Assembly: GCA_964451925.1 (NCBI GenBank)
Contig: CAYVKA010000011.1
Location: forward strand, 31,258 to 95,257
Length of the DNA: 64,000 bases
Source of the DNA: Nevskia sp964451925
GTDB lineage: Bacteria; Pseudomonadota; Gammaproteobacteria; Nevskiales; Nevskiaceae
Direction: 5' to 3'
Every line of letters begins with the position of its first letter. The stretch's first letter is position 1. Positions 29,001 through 36,487 of the stretch are shown here, piece after piece. The notes under the pieces are model-generated. The model did no database searches, was not told the origin of the DNA, and was given only the letters and a program-made list of their open reading frames with translations. The translations under genes and the position numbers were made by a program.

Positions 29001-32000
29001 GCTCACCCTGCGGCGGCGCCGGTGCACAGTACTCATACCGCTACAGCTACCAGGGGCAGCAACTGGCGCCGGTGCTCACTGTCCGCGCCGGAAAGAACAT
29101 CCAGGTCCAGGCCAGCCTCAGCGACGGCTTCATGCAGGCCAGCGCCGGCCCGGTGCTGACCTATTCGCCCTACACCTTCAGCGCGGCCAGCACGGCCTAC
29201 GGCGGCGTGGTGCTGCTCAGCGGCAGCGGCAACGTCACCCTCAAGAACGGCATGGTCGTGATGCCGGACGGCGTCTACTACGACCCGCTCACCGCACCCC
29301 TCGGCAACCAGCCCATCGCCTACTACCAGGACTATTTCCCACTTGCCGGTAGCGGCAGCACCGGCAACTACGTCGGCACCTTCAATCAGTGGCAGAACCT
29401 GGCCCAGGCGCTGAACCGGAAGTACACGGTGTCTCCGGCCACGGTGGGCGGCGGCGCGCCCAGTCTGGCGGCGTATGGAGACTATGCCAGCTATGCGGCG
29501 GATTACCAGAAGTGGCTCGGCGCGACTTATCCGACTTCGGCGTCGCTGAGCTCGACGCCCCCGCCGCCGCAGGTTTCGGCCGACCTCAGCCAATACGGCG
29601 CTTACCTCGCGCTGTGGAGCCAGTATTCCTCCCGCCTGACCACGCTCGACGGGGCGCCGTTTTTCAACAAGGGCGCCGCGGCCTACATTTTCCCGCCGCT
29701 GCCGCCGCCGATCAGCGCCGGTGCGGTCAGCATCGATCCCACGCTCGCCGGCGGCAATGCTCCTTCCAACATGCCCAGCCTGCAGAACCTGGCGCCGCTG
29801 GCTTACGCCACGCTGGCCGGAGGCGACAGCTCCTCCTACCGCCTGGTCGCCGGCGCCGCGCCGGTCAGCGCCGACCCACTGGCCCTGCAGGCCAGCGGCG
29901 GCGGCAGCGTGGTCATGAGCGGTTACCGCGCCGTCACCGATGAAGTCGTGGTGAACAACAACGGCGTGCAGCAGAGCCGGGTGCTGGTGTTCCCCACGGT
30001 CGTCCGCACCGGCAACGGCTTCATCGACATCGCCGCCAGCCAGGATTTCGCCCTCTCGGACCAGCCCCAGACCACGCCGGCGCCGGGCGCGGTTTATACC
30101 GCCGGCGTGCCGGTGCCGGGGACCAGCGCCGCGCCGGGCGTGCCGGGATTGTTCGTTAACAATGGCAATCAGAACAGCTATAGCGGCCCCGAAATCCTGC
30201 TGGGCAACGCGGTCAACCCCACCGGCGCGGGGGATATTTCCATCCACGCCCAGGGCAACATTGTCGGCGTCGAGAACGTGGTGGATGCCAGCGGGGCGAT
30301 CACCGGCATCAAGAACAATGCCATCGGTCAGTACTGGTGGCCGTGGATGGAGAGCACTGACAGCGCCAACGCCTCCTCCATCAACTTCAGTGCCTTCGAC
30401 CAGGGCATCCTCAGCGTCGGCGGCAACGTCGCGGTGAGCGCGGGCGGCGACATCCGCGACCTCGCGGTATCCTTGCCTACGACCTGGAACACCGGCATCG
30501 ACGCCAGCGGCCATCCGGTCGGTGGCGGCGGCAACCTCAACGTCAACGCCGGCGGCAGCATCTACAGCGGCGACTACTTCGTCGCCAAGGGCGGCGGCAG
30601 CATCACGGCGGGCGGGCAGATCGCTCCGGACCTGTCGCTGTCGACAGCGAATACCGCCATTCCCGGGCAGGTGCTGACCTCGCCGGTTTCCACCCTGCTG
30701 GGTCTGCAGGATACGGCGTTGCAGGTCAATGCACGCCAGGGGGTCAACCTGGGCGGAGTCTACAATCCTTCCTATATCGCGGATACCGCCGCTATCGGTG
30801 TTCAGTCTGTAGCGGATTCGCAAAGTTACAGTGCCAGTTCCGTGCTCAAGGTGACGTCGACTTCGGGCAGCGTGCTGTTCGATACGTTGACGGTGCCTAC
30901 CGCATTGCTTAGCTACGGCAGCACCAATTTCCGAGCCGGCGCTCTCACGCTGCTGCCCGCCACGCTGGACCTCACCGCCCTCGGCGGCGGCATCTCGGTG
31001 CAGGGTCCGGGCGGACTGTTCCCATCGCCTACCGGGCAACTTGCGCTGATCGCCGCGCAGTCGATCAGCCTCTACAACAACGTTTTCGGCGTGGGTGGCG
31101 CGTTCGGCCTGATCGACACCCCGCCTTCGGCCATGCCCTCGCCTTTGAATCCGCATGGAAGCGATGGCGCATCGTTCACGCCTGACCCCACCGACAATCA
31201 AAATTCCTACCTGAATCACCCATCGACGCCGCTGCACGCCAGCGATCCGCAGCCGGCACTGATCTACAGTCTGAACGGCAGCATCGTCGACGGCGCCATC
31301 AGCCCCAGCGGCTACTACTACGAGGAGATGGTGGTCGCCGCGGACAAGCCGGCGCAGGTCTACGCCGGGCAGGACATCGTCAATTTGAGCTTCATCGGCC
31401 AGAACCTGCGCGACTCGGATGTGACGCGCATCGTCGCCGGGCATGACCTCTACGATACTGCGGTCATCCTGGGCCCAAAGAGCTTCGGAGCGCCGTACAA
31501 CGCCACCAGTCGCATCCCCGCGCTGCTGCTCGCCGGCCCCGGCAGCTTCGACGTAGAAGCCGGCCGCGATATCGGGCCGCTGATCAGCCAGACCCAGGCG
31601 CTGGAAACGGGGGTGGGTTACAACGCAATTCTCGGCAACACCAAAGGCGGAGGCGGCCCGCAAGACAATCTCACCGGCATCGAAACCGTCGGCAACCTGT
31701 TCAACCCCTACCTGCCGCGGCAGGGTGCGGGCATCGACGTGCTGTTCGGCGTCGGCCCCAGCCTGGACAGCCAGTTCAACCTCAAGGTCGGCGACTTCAT
31801 CAGCCGCTACATCGGCCTGGCGGCGAACACCGCCCCCGGCGTGCCGGCCATCGCCGGCATCCCGGACTACAGCGCCGCCCTCGTCGCCTTCATGGACCAG
31901 TACCAGCAGGGCCTGGCGGTGGACACCGGCTACGTCAAGACCGGCCAGCCGCCGGTCAACCTCACGCCGGCCCAGGCCTGGGCCGCGTTCCAGGCGCTGC

Positions 32001-32974
32001 CGGGCTATGTGCGGCAGCAGTTCGTCGAGCAGGTGTTCAGCGACATCCTGTTCCGCACCGGGCAGGACTACAACAGCGTCGGCAGCCCCTACTACCACCA
32101 GTACGCCCGCGGCTATGCCGCGATCAACGCCCTGTTCCCGGCGTCGTACGGCTACACCCAGAACAGCCTGCTCGGCGGCGACAACGGCTCCAACAATCCG
32201 AAGAGCACCGGCGACCTCGATGCCCGCAACTCCACCATCCAGACCCAGCAGGGCGGCGACATCAACCTTTTCGGTCCCGGTGGCCAGGCATTGCTCGGCA
32301 GCAACCTGTCGCCGCCCAATATCTATGGCGGCAGCGGCAAGCTGCTCAACCCGCCGAACACCGAAGGTGTGCTGACCCTGGAAAACGGCAACGTCAACAT
32401 CTTCACCGACCAGAGCGTGCTGCTGGCGCAGAGCCGCATCTTCGCCGAGCGGGGCGGCAACCTGCTGATCTGGAGCTCCAACGGCGACATCAACGCCGGC
32501 GAGGGCCTCAAGACCACCGCCTACATCCCGCCGCTGCAGTACCTGTGCAACCTGGACCAGTACTGCGTGGTGGACAGCAAGGGCGAGGTCAGCGGCGCCG
32601 GCATCGCCACCCTGCAGACCGTTCCCGGCGCGCCGCCCGGCAACGTCGAGCTAATCACCCCGCGCGGTACGGTGGATGCCGGCGACGCCGGCATCCGTGT
32701 CTCCGGCAACCTGACCATCGCCGCGCTGCACGTCGCCAACGTGTTCAACATCCAGGTGCAGGGCAGCAGCGTCGGCGTGCCCAACACCCGCGTCGACACC
32801 GGCGCGCTCAACGCCGCCAGCTCGGCCGCCGCCGCCGCCCAGCAGGCCAGCGCTCTCGCCACCCACGTTCAGCCGGGCGCGGCCTCGATGATCAGCGTGG
32901 AAGTGGTTGGCTTTGGCCAGCCGGACGAAGAACAGAAGCGGAAGATGCGCCGGCAGCGGGAGGATGGCTTATAG
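20063..32974 (+). CDS. Giant filamentous-haemagglutinin-type TpsA adhesin (4303 aa)
   Basis: A long signal peptide ends near IAAQA (residue about 51). An Ala/Gly- and Gln-rich insert follows, then the TPS secretion domain at about residues 150-320, with VVTVDQNAPKAILTWQTFNV, NSWVALNRVL, GDVYIIDGSGIIFG and NTHSLLAS. The body is thousands of residues of imperfect Gly/Ala/Ser-rich beta-helix repeats. The C-terminal third resembles the DUF3739 region of large haemagglutinin-like proteins and ends MRRQREDGL. The protein should be threaded through the TpsB at 11120 and form a long surface fibre. Cysteines are very few (CSPCGG; CNLDQYC). A GAGGGAG sequence lies eight bases before the ATG. No C-terminal toxin domain, protease or haem motif was seen, so adhesion/biofilm is more likely than contact inhibition. 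Confidence 0.93.
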   Translation: MTKRPPLQPDRRPCSLAVRLSPHGLLRRYALLSGMGLSVIAGGTFPIAAQAAPFGSAAWLSQMNAARAGGTAGTGAAGSSSAVSSGTATVGGVTTAQQAERQAQHSMNDLLNALSAIRAAQFAQSVAAQAAVKGPNNLGKDPNHPGQMLPDVPDGIGVGGLQIATGADGTPVIQGAGAPTANAGNTVVTVDQNAPKAILTWQTFNVGKNTTLVFDQSAGTQKDGSNSWVALNRVLDPTAHPAQILGTIKAQGDVYIIDGSGIIFGGSSQVNTHSLLASSMQLFSTDTAASNSQFLGGGLAANLGFTPVRILVGGATPSQDGKSVVTTGDITIQQGAAIRTGETGYSLIAAPNVYNYGSITATDGQAILAAGTEVSLSSGGNSSQLAPTLTGALRINNPNGGSIDLTPEGHLINDGLIQSQRGNITLVGYQIDQECVLKATTSVSRPGSITISAHDENAMDGSGPGRGGPLTFGAQSVTAILPEEDGATTASSTAASAAFQPGSATFSGDSITFLGGKGGGALVEAPGAALTISADLVGSAASQAADDRGKHVQGRVYMADGSIIDVSGWADVELPVADTLVTIGPLTENDLADSPLQRGGFLFTQTVTVDSTVSGTTAGGQSWIGSPVIDASAYVQNVPRKIDQLLVNAGSVNLSGSEVITAKYSNIDLDGGFINYLAGMVGATTNLLGADGHVYNIANADPSIAYVGFAGQYVVSNPRFNSTQTYTDPVLSGGVAHYDPGFIQGGNAGTLNIAVGVSSASGNAGTAILDGGLSAHAYAGRNQVAFGSAPAGGTLSIGKTSAALSPSYVVTNHGVDLNQLAQGASGFTYNTPISSDGSDPTVGTTNLSYWSPLNGNTISTAGFSHVAINAYQGQIVEDHGATLAVQPAGQGASGSSISLNAAEVTVDGNLTARAGNINIVTNGLTSGPTFKLNSIGDAQAPGNITIGADATLDASGEWVNDSGLGAAQFSGSQFINGGSISLMAAQSSSIAASGVGHQTVAIDTTGSVTVNGTLDVSSGGYVQSNGKLLMQNGVPVGQGGSITLETYALGSGGYFNGLGGLVLPAAQPVGGQVQLAGATLRSAGFSGGGTLTIQAPGFQIVPAGTVVSINGVPQTVNGPVTDPVSGTLYLPSGYFQQGFGGYVLNAEYDATIAAGTAAKNQVILSQQNLIPDYPALLHAPTGTRLVGSGLTTAGRLPDYLRQPAASLTLTAGDYYNWKGAGSLPLYPKVTGTVLLESNAEIDADAGASITLGSANQVAVLGGIVAHGGHILLSGADATSIESTGIQLPNTIPGQSVVLGQNAVLDVSGTALTNPYATPVVIDGQRVMPQTGKVLAGGSVSIDSENILAMPGAVIDVSGASRDGVNGFDLLQASGGYARQDVWSDAGQITLAAASNLYFGGTINAKAGAAADGSASGQGGSLTLLALNGTGNSSATGITSLVPDGTASAVILRGGNPLPWSGSFKVGATPGFPGSMTAGTLDFWTGSLGDSGISSLAIRAQSTVNPAGPVPGPLTIGFAGNVNISLAQSFSADASNFIALAAGAYTVPVLADAARQSNDVGGSIIDIAAPYVSLSGYDYTQNGNLTPPQPILGNATLNIGSAAHNTVQFIDLGGAFALENFHDAHFYSNGAIRFVTPENYDFNGAGITPQRGAMYTAGNLTFTASELYPASGNIFLIDAVGPTDPVSQMPLATTVTINGNGQQAGVPLSAGGSLLIDATGIVQSGTIWAPSGNIVLGVGNPNDSATNALFNPISSGAAQADNPMPLVATQNVWLGSNSITSVSLHNSVVPYGVTVDGKQWQYNASATGNTTQADLTAPPSKLIEVNGAKVSLDGGAVVDLSGGGELQAAEWVPGVGGTRNVLAQYSTSYANNAQGSTVPLYTDRRPVYAVIPGYTTVAPYDPVFSQTLQPGGSGSLAAGQAAPGSLVGQAVYLSGAPGLAAGIYTLLPAQYATLPGAFRVVQNSGTLDSLPAGNAVLPDGTAIVAGYFVNLLDGSRQARSTSFQVQSASTWGQYSQYTKTTADSFFSKLAAQAGTVTPQLPMDAGQLILGASADLKLGDSSPARGAPVTPPTLLTSAVNGGAAALIDIASQDIQILGSNEAPIAGYLELNAGELDKLGAGSLLIGGTRRQTGSGVTITALADSVVVSTDSNTPLQAPEILLVTKTDPTKADPGSANGLRVDSGSVVTATGSFLAGADEPITIGQLAQAAVLSGDGSIIVPAVNAVSGDGALLRVSNGAPVSLNRVNLPAQGAALGLLTVQAGARISADDPHSGSLLLDSTGATAADPGAVLSANTIAADAGSIVFAPGAGVSASGSLVLGQNTLTQFANAQQIVLRSYNNIDFEGAVNVNIGKGSLTLSAGGFTTGQYGTAPGEVDLSAPSGTLTLGNALNAPKLVSASSSQGPVLNLSASEIDFGTSAGTGSVAFAGFSSLTATAKAPQGGAANGPGAGIVGQGNGIFDFGAMPVALSAPVILAGGDSAITLTTTGAITTSSPADGGAVLAAASSALGGALTLKGGSISDGGLISAPAGNITLDATAGNLVVSGTVSVAGVPKQFFDITEYAPGGNILLAADSGNLSLQSGATLDFSANAGGGNAGSLSVSAPSGSVLLQGKLVGGAAKGQGGSFSLDSSSGLAASGAGSLDALADALGSGGVNHDISVVTQSGNLQLSSGHSLTAQIVALTANASSAQADPSNGNVVIGGTIDADGAAGGEIDLYGRSGVELQGTSELSAASTGTAQRGGKINLGTSAVYDNNSSVNGQYGYENFGAADSGSILIDAGASINLAAGPVDPQNPNGKPADGTLNIRAPLLANGDINLVIDSAAVITGANGTPGAVNVEAYAVWSTADTGSSGPKHFDGIIDPAGWYQKATSGSAAGLNMVLGTWTDQDGNVVSAATASADPSKYYFTPTQPNADHAGFYQTTLAGFVQNPGFAGANFSRLAGSANRNLKVRPGIELDNPVSANINNGDITIATNWNLGACSPCGGAGAQYSYRYSYQGQQLAPVLTVRAGKNIQVQASLSDGFMQASAGPVLTYSPYTFSAASTAYGGVVLLSGSGNVTLKNGMVVMPDGVYYDPLTAPLGNQPIAYYQDYFPLAGSGSTGNYVGTFNQWQNLAQALNRKYTVSPATVGGGAPSLAAYGDYASYAADYQKWLGATYPTSASLSSTPPPPQVSADLSQYGAYLALWSQYSSRLTTLDGAPFFNKGAAAYIFPPLPPPISAGAVSIDPTLAGGNAPSNMPSLQNLAPLAYATLAGGDSSSYRLVAGAAPVSADPLALQASGGGSVVMSGYRAVTDEVVVNNNGVQQSRVLVFPTVVRTGNGFIDIAASQDFALSDQPQTTPAPGAVYTAGVPVPGTSAAPGVPGLFVNNGNQNSYSGPEILLGNAVNPTGAGDISIHAQGNIVGVENVVDASGAITGIKNNAIGQYWWPWMESTDSANASSINFSAFDQGILSVGGNVAVSAGGDIRDLAVSLPTTWNTGIDASGHPVGGGGNLNVNAGGSIYSGDYFVAKGGGSITAGGQIAPDLSLSTANTAIPGQVLTSPVSTLLGLQDTALQVNARQGVNLGGVYNPSYIADTAAIGVQSVADSQSYSASSVLKVTSTSGSVLFDTLTVPTALLSYGSTNFRAGALTLLPATLDLTALGGGISVQGPGGLFPSPTGQLALIAAQSISLYNNVFGVGGAFGLIDTPPSAMPSPLNPHGSDGASFTPDPTDNQNSYLNHPSTPLHASDPQPALIYSLNGSIVDGAISPSGYYYEEMVVAADKPAQVYAGQDIVNLSFIGQNLRDSDVTRIVAGHDLYDTAVILGPKSFGAPYNATSRIPALLLAGPGSFDVEAGRDIGPLISQTQALETGVGYNAILGNTKGGGGPQDNLTGIETVGNLFNPYLPRQGAGIDVLFGVGPSLDSQFNLKVGDFISRYIGLAANTAPGVPAIAGIPDYSAALVAFMDQYQQGLAVDTGYVKTGQPPVNLTPAQAWAAFQALPGYVRQQFVEQVFSDILFRTGQDYNSVGSPYYHQYARGYAAINALFPASYGYTQNSLLGGDNGSNNPKSTGDLDARNSTIQTQQGGDINLFGPGGQALLGSNLSPPNIYGGSGKLLNPPNTEGVLTLENGNVNIFTDQSVLLAQSRIFAERGGNLLIWSSNGDINAGEGLKTTAYIPPLQYLCNLDQYCVVDSKGEVSGAGIATLQTVPGAPPGNVELITPRGTVDAGDAGIRVSGNLTIAALHVANVFNIQVQGSSVGVPNTRVDTGALNAASSAAAAAQQASALATHVQPGAASMISVEVVGFGQPDEEQKRKMRRQREDGL

Positions 32975-33256
32975 GCAGACATGATACGGGCGGGAGCACA
33001 ATCGGTCGCCCTCGTGTCGGCCAGCGCTGGCTGCCTCCCGGGCGGATTCAATCTTTACCGTATCCGAACAATCCCTTAACGATTAACGCTTCGGATATGC
33101 GGTTCCGTTCACGCATCTCCCTGATTGAGCAGTCGAAGTGGGGCGGTGAGCGATCGCTGCCATTGGCCGAGCAGCTGCCTTCAAAAAAGTGAAAAGCCGG
33201 GCCTCCTATGATCATCGCCCGGCGAAGATCAGCTGCGTACGTCAGAACCCACAGCG
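32975..33256. other. Spacer between tpsA and the glycosyltransferase genes
   Basis: A 282-base gap without a convincing gene. It holds the 12-bp palindrome GCCAGCGCTGGC (33020-33031), the phased CTTTAC/CTTAAC pair at 33053-33080, and a GCCGGGC/GCCCGGC inverted repeat (33196-33202 with 33217-33223). No Shine-Dalgarno precedes the next ATG. The tpsA transcript may end here and a new one begin. Confidence 0.45.
33053..33080 (+). promoter_or_regulatory. Weak phased CTTTAC box before the TPR-GT genes
   Basis: CTTTAC (33053-33058) and CTTAAC (33075-33080) are 22 bp apart, the same phasing as the better boxes at 46613-46651 and 57547-57574. One hexamer is imperfect, so this is the least certain member of the set. 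Confidence 0.3.
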
Positions 33257-36200
33257 ATGAATGTCGAAACCCTGATTCAGCGCGCACTGCAGTCCGCTGG
33301 CGCCGGTGATTATCACAATGCGCTGCACTGTTTTGCGCGGGTGCTTGCGGTCCAGCCGGACCATGCCGATGTGCTGAACAGCTATGGTGGCTTGCTGGGC
33401 ATGACCGGGCAGGGCGAGCAGGCCCTGGCCTGCTTTGATCGGGTGTTGATATTGCAGCCCAATCGCATTGATGTGCTCAACAACCGCGCGCTGGCGCTGG
33501 GCATGCTTGGCCGGCACGAGGAGGCGGTGGGTTGCTGCGACCGTGTGCTGGGTGCGCAGCCGCGCAACCTGGACGCGTTGTGCAATCGCGGCTATTCGCT
33601 GAATCAGCTCGGCCGCCATGCCGAAGCCCTGGTCTGTCTCGACCTCGCGCTCGCGATCAATCCGGGTCATCTGGGTGCGCTCGACAACCGCGGTCTGGCC
33701 CTGGGTGCGCTGGCGCGCCACGGTGAAGCCTTGAAGTGCTTCGAACGCATTCTCTCGCTACGTCCGGATCAGGCCGGAGCGTGGATCAGCCGGGGCCTGG
33801 CGCTGGAAGCGCTGGAGCGACACCAGGAAGCCCTGGACAGTTTCGGCAAGGTGCTGGCGCTGAGACCCGATCACCTCGATGCGCTGTTCCATCAGGGTGT
33901 GGCGCTGTGGAAACTGATGCGGCCGGAGGCGGCGCTGCGCTGCTTCGAGCGGATCCTGGGGCTCGAGCCACGCCATTTCCGCGCGCTCGCCAACCGCGCC
34001 ATCGCGCTGGGTCACCTGGATCGCGCGGAGGAGGCGCTGGAGTGCCTGGAGCAGGCATTGCAGGTCGATCCCGCCCACGCGGAATCGCTGTGCAATCGCG
34101 GCATGGCACGTCTGGCCCTGGGCGACCTGCCGGGCGGATTCCGCGACATGGAACAGCGCTGGCGCGCCGCCGACCTGCAGCATGCGCGACTGGAGACCTC
34201 AGCGCCGTTATGGTTGGGTGAAACGCCGCTGCAGGGCAGGACGCTGCTGCTGCACCACGAGCAGGGACTGGGTGACACGTTACAGTTTGTGCGTTATGCC
34301 CCACTGCTGGCGGCGCGCGGGGCATGCGTGATCGTGCGGGTGCCCCGCGTGCTGCAGCAATTGCTGCACACCCTGCCGGGACCGTTGCGCATCGTGGCGG
34401 AAGGTGAGGCGCTGCCGCCCCACGACTGCCATTGTCCGATGATGAGCCTGCCGCTGGCCTGCGGTACTACGCTGGAAACGATTCCGGCGCCGGTGCCGTA
34501 CCTGTGTGCCGAGCCGGCGCGCGCCGCAGCCTGGAGCGAGCGCCTCGGCGCTTCGGCGCGCCCGCGCATTGGACTGGTTTGGGCCGGCCGGCAATATGGC
34601 CAGATCAACTATGTGCGCGACATGCCGTTGCATCAGTTGCGGCCGCTGCTGCGGCTGGACGCCGACTTCATCAGCCTGCAAAAGGACATTCCAGCGGCCG
34701 ACGCGGTGGAACTGCGTGCGTGGCCGCGGCTGGGGCGCCACGGCGAGGCGCTGGGTGACTTTGCCGACACGGCTGCGCTGATTGCCAATCTCGATCTGGT
34801 GATCACCGTGGATACCGCCGTGGCCCACCTGGCCGGTGCGCTGGGCAAGCCGGTCTGGATCCTGAACCGCTATGCCGGTTGCTGGCGCTGGCTGCGCGGC
34901 CGTACGGACTCGCCGTGGTATCCGGATGCGCGGTTGTTTCGGCAGCGCTCGTTCGGCGACTGGGGCAGCGTGATCGAGCAGGTACGGGCGGCACTGCAGG
35001 AGCGTTTCCCGGGGCTCAAGCCGCAGACAGTTGGCGCCGCAGCCGACGCGACGGAGCTTGCGCAACCCGCGCCGATGGATGCCGCGTCGGCGCAGGCGCT
35101 GGTCGGGGAGGGTATCGCCGCGCTTGCGCGCGGTGACTGCGTCGCGGCGCTGGACTGCCTGTGTCAGGTGACTGCCGCTCACCCCGGGAATTTCGACGCC
35201 CAATACAACCTCGGCGCCGCCTACGGCACGCTGGGGCGCTACGAACAAGCGCTGCGGTGCTGCGACCGGGCGTTGTCGCTCGAACCCGATCACGCCGGCG
35301 CCATGAAGAACCGCGGCCGCGCCCTGGCCGCCCTGCTGCGCCACGAGGAGGCTCTGGCCTGCTTCGAGCGTGTGCTGCAGCTGGAGCCCGGACAGGCGGA
35401 CGCGCTGTACGATCGTGGCTGCGCACTGGGCAAGCTCAACCGCGGCGAGGAAGCGCGCGCCTGCCTCGAACAAGTCCTGGCGCTGCAGCCGGCGCACGCC
35501 GAGGCCCAGTTCAATCTCGGCCTGATCGAGTTGTCCTGCGGCGAGTTGAAGCAGGGTTTCCGCCGCTACGAGAGCCGTTGGCAAACACCGTATCTGCGCG
35601 ATGGCCGGCTGGCAACGACGGCTCCGTTATGGCTCGGCAATGCGCCGCTGGCGGGTAAGACCATCCTGCTGCACAACGAGCAGGGTTATGGCGACGTGCT
35701 GCAATTCGCGCGATATGCGCCGCTGGTGGCGGCACGCGGCGGCCGCGTCGTGCTGCGGGTGCAGTCGACCCTGTGCAACCTGATGAGCAGCCTGGATGGC
35801 GTGCAGCAGCTTGTTTCGAGCGCCGATCCGCTGCCGCGGCACGATTTCCATTGCCCGCTGATGAGTCTGCCGCTGGCTTTTGGCACTACGTTGGAGAGCA
35901 TCCCGGCGCGGACGCCGTACCTGAAGGCGGATCCGGCTCTGGTCGAAGCCTGGCGCGCGCGTCTCTGGCCGCATCGGCGGCCGCGCATCGGGCTGGTCTG
36001 GGCCGGCCGCCAGTACGGATTGATCAACCATGCGCGCGACATGCGGCTGCATATGCTGCTGCCGCTGCTGCGGCTCGATGCCGAGTTCGTCAGCCTGCAA
36101 AAGGAAGTGCCGCAGGCCGACCGCGCCGAGCTGGAGGCGATGCAGCGCATCGCGCGTCACGGCGAGGCCCTTGGAGACTTCGCCGACACCGCGGCGCTGA

Positions 36201-36430
36201 TCGCCAATCTCGACCTGCTGATCACAGTGGATACCTCGGTGGCCCATCTGGCCGGTGCGCTGGGTCAGCCGGTGTGGATCATGAACCGCTACACCTCGTG
36301 CTGGCGCTGGCTGCAGCATCGAGCCGATTCGCCCTGGTATCCGTCCGCCCGCCTGTTCCGGCAGCCGACGCTGGGCGACTGGGAAGGCATGGTTGAGCAG
36401 GTATGCGCCGCTGCCGGCCAGCTGCTCTGA
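33257..36430 (+). CDS. TPR-glycosyltransferase, duplicated (TPR-GT-TPR-GT), 1057 aa
   Basis: Two copies of a TPR plus glycosyltransferase module joined in one chain. The first TPR array covers about residues 1-310 (repeats such as LGRHAEALVCLDLALAINPG). The first GT9-like domain follows at about 315-595, with HHEQGLGDTLQFVRYAPLL near 332, PRIGLVWAGRQYG and VDTAVAHLAGALGKPVW near 517. A shorter TPR array (about 610-780) and a second GT domain (about 790-1057, HNEQGYGDVLQFARYAPLV near 806) repeat the plan. There is no signal peptide, so it should be cytoplasmic. The GT part resembles heptosyltransferase-type (GT9) enzymes; the TPRs would bind the acceptor protein. Its position next to the giant adhesin suggests glycosylation of it, as HMW1C and TibC do elsewhere; this is inference. 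Confidence 0.87.
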   Translation: MNVETLIQRALQSAGAGDYHNALHCFARVLAVQPDHADVLNSYGGLLGMTGQGEQALACFDRVLILQPNRIDVLNNRALALGMLGRHEEAVGCCDRVLGAQPRNLDALCNRGYSLNQLGRHAEALVCLDLALAINPGHLGALDNRGLALGALARHGEALKCFERILSLRPDQAGAWISRGLALEALERHQEALDSFGKVLALRPDHLDALFHQGVALWKLMRPEAALRCFERILGLEPRHFRALANRAIALGHLDRAEEALECLEQALQVDPAHAESLCNRGMARLALGDLPGGFRDMEQRWRAADLQHARLETSAPLWLGETPLQGRTLLLHHEQGLGDTLQFVRYAPLLAARGACVIVRVPRVLQQLLHTLPGPLRIVAEGEALPPHDCHCPMMSLPLACGTTLETIPAPVPYLCAEPARAAAWSERLGASARPRIGLVWAGRQYGQINYVRDMPLHQLRPLLRLDADFISLQKDIPAADAVELRAWPRLGRHGEALGDFADTAALIANLDLVITVDTAVAHLAGALGKPVWILNRYAGCWRWLRGRTDSPWYPDARLFRQRSFGDWGSVIEQVRAALQERFPGLKPQTVGAAADATELAQPAPMDAASAQALVGEGIAALARGDCVAALDCLCQVTAAHPGNFDAQYNLGAAYGTLGRYEQALRCCDRALSLEPDHAGAMKNRGRALAALLRHEEALACFERVLQLEPGQADALYDRGCALGKLNRGEEARACLEQVLALQPAHAEAQFNLGLIELSCGELKQGFRRYESRWQTPYLRDGRLATTAPLWLGNAPLAGKTILLHNEQGYGDVLQFARYAPLVAARGGRVVLRVQSTLCNLMSSLDGVQQLVSSADPLPRHDFHCPLMSLPLAFGTTLESIPARTPYLKADPALVEAWRARLWPHRRPRIGLVWAGRQYGLINHARDMRLHMLLPLLRLDAEFVSLQKEVPQADRAELEAMQRIARHGEALGDFADTAALIANLDLLITVDTSVAHLAGALGQPVWIMNRYTSCWRWLQHRADSPWYPSARLFRQPTLGDWEGMVEQVCAAAGQLL

Positions 36431-36487
36431 AGGCGGCGGCCAAGTTTCGTCATTCCGATATTCGCTTTTCGCCAGGCAAGATCACAT

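Noticed and set aside
21014..32098. Very long minus-strand open frames (860 and 1021 codons) opposite the giant adhesin gene
   Set aside because: They lie antisense to a well-supported TpsA protein, lack ribosome-binding sites and family features, and result from the GC-rich, Gly/Ala-rich codon pattern that avoids stops on the other strand.
20063..32974. Giant TpsA as a contact-dependent inhibition (CdiA) toxin
   Set aside because: No CdiA-type C-terminal toxin junction or toxin domain was seen, the C-terminus is DUF3739-like and no small immunity gene follows; a glycosyltransferase gene comes next.
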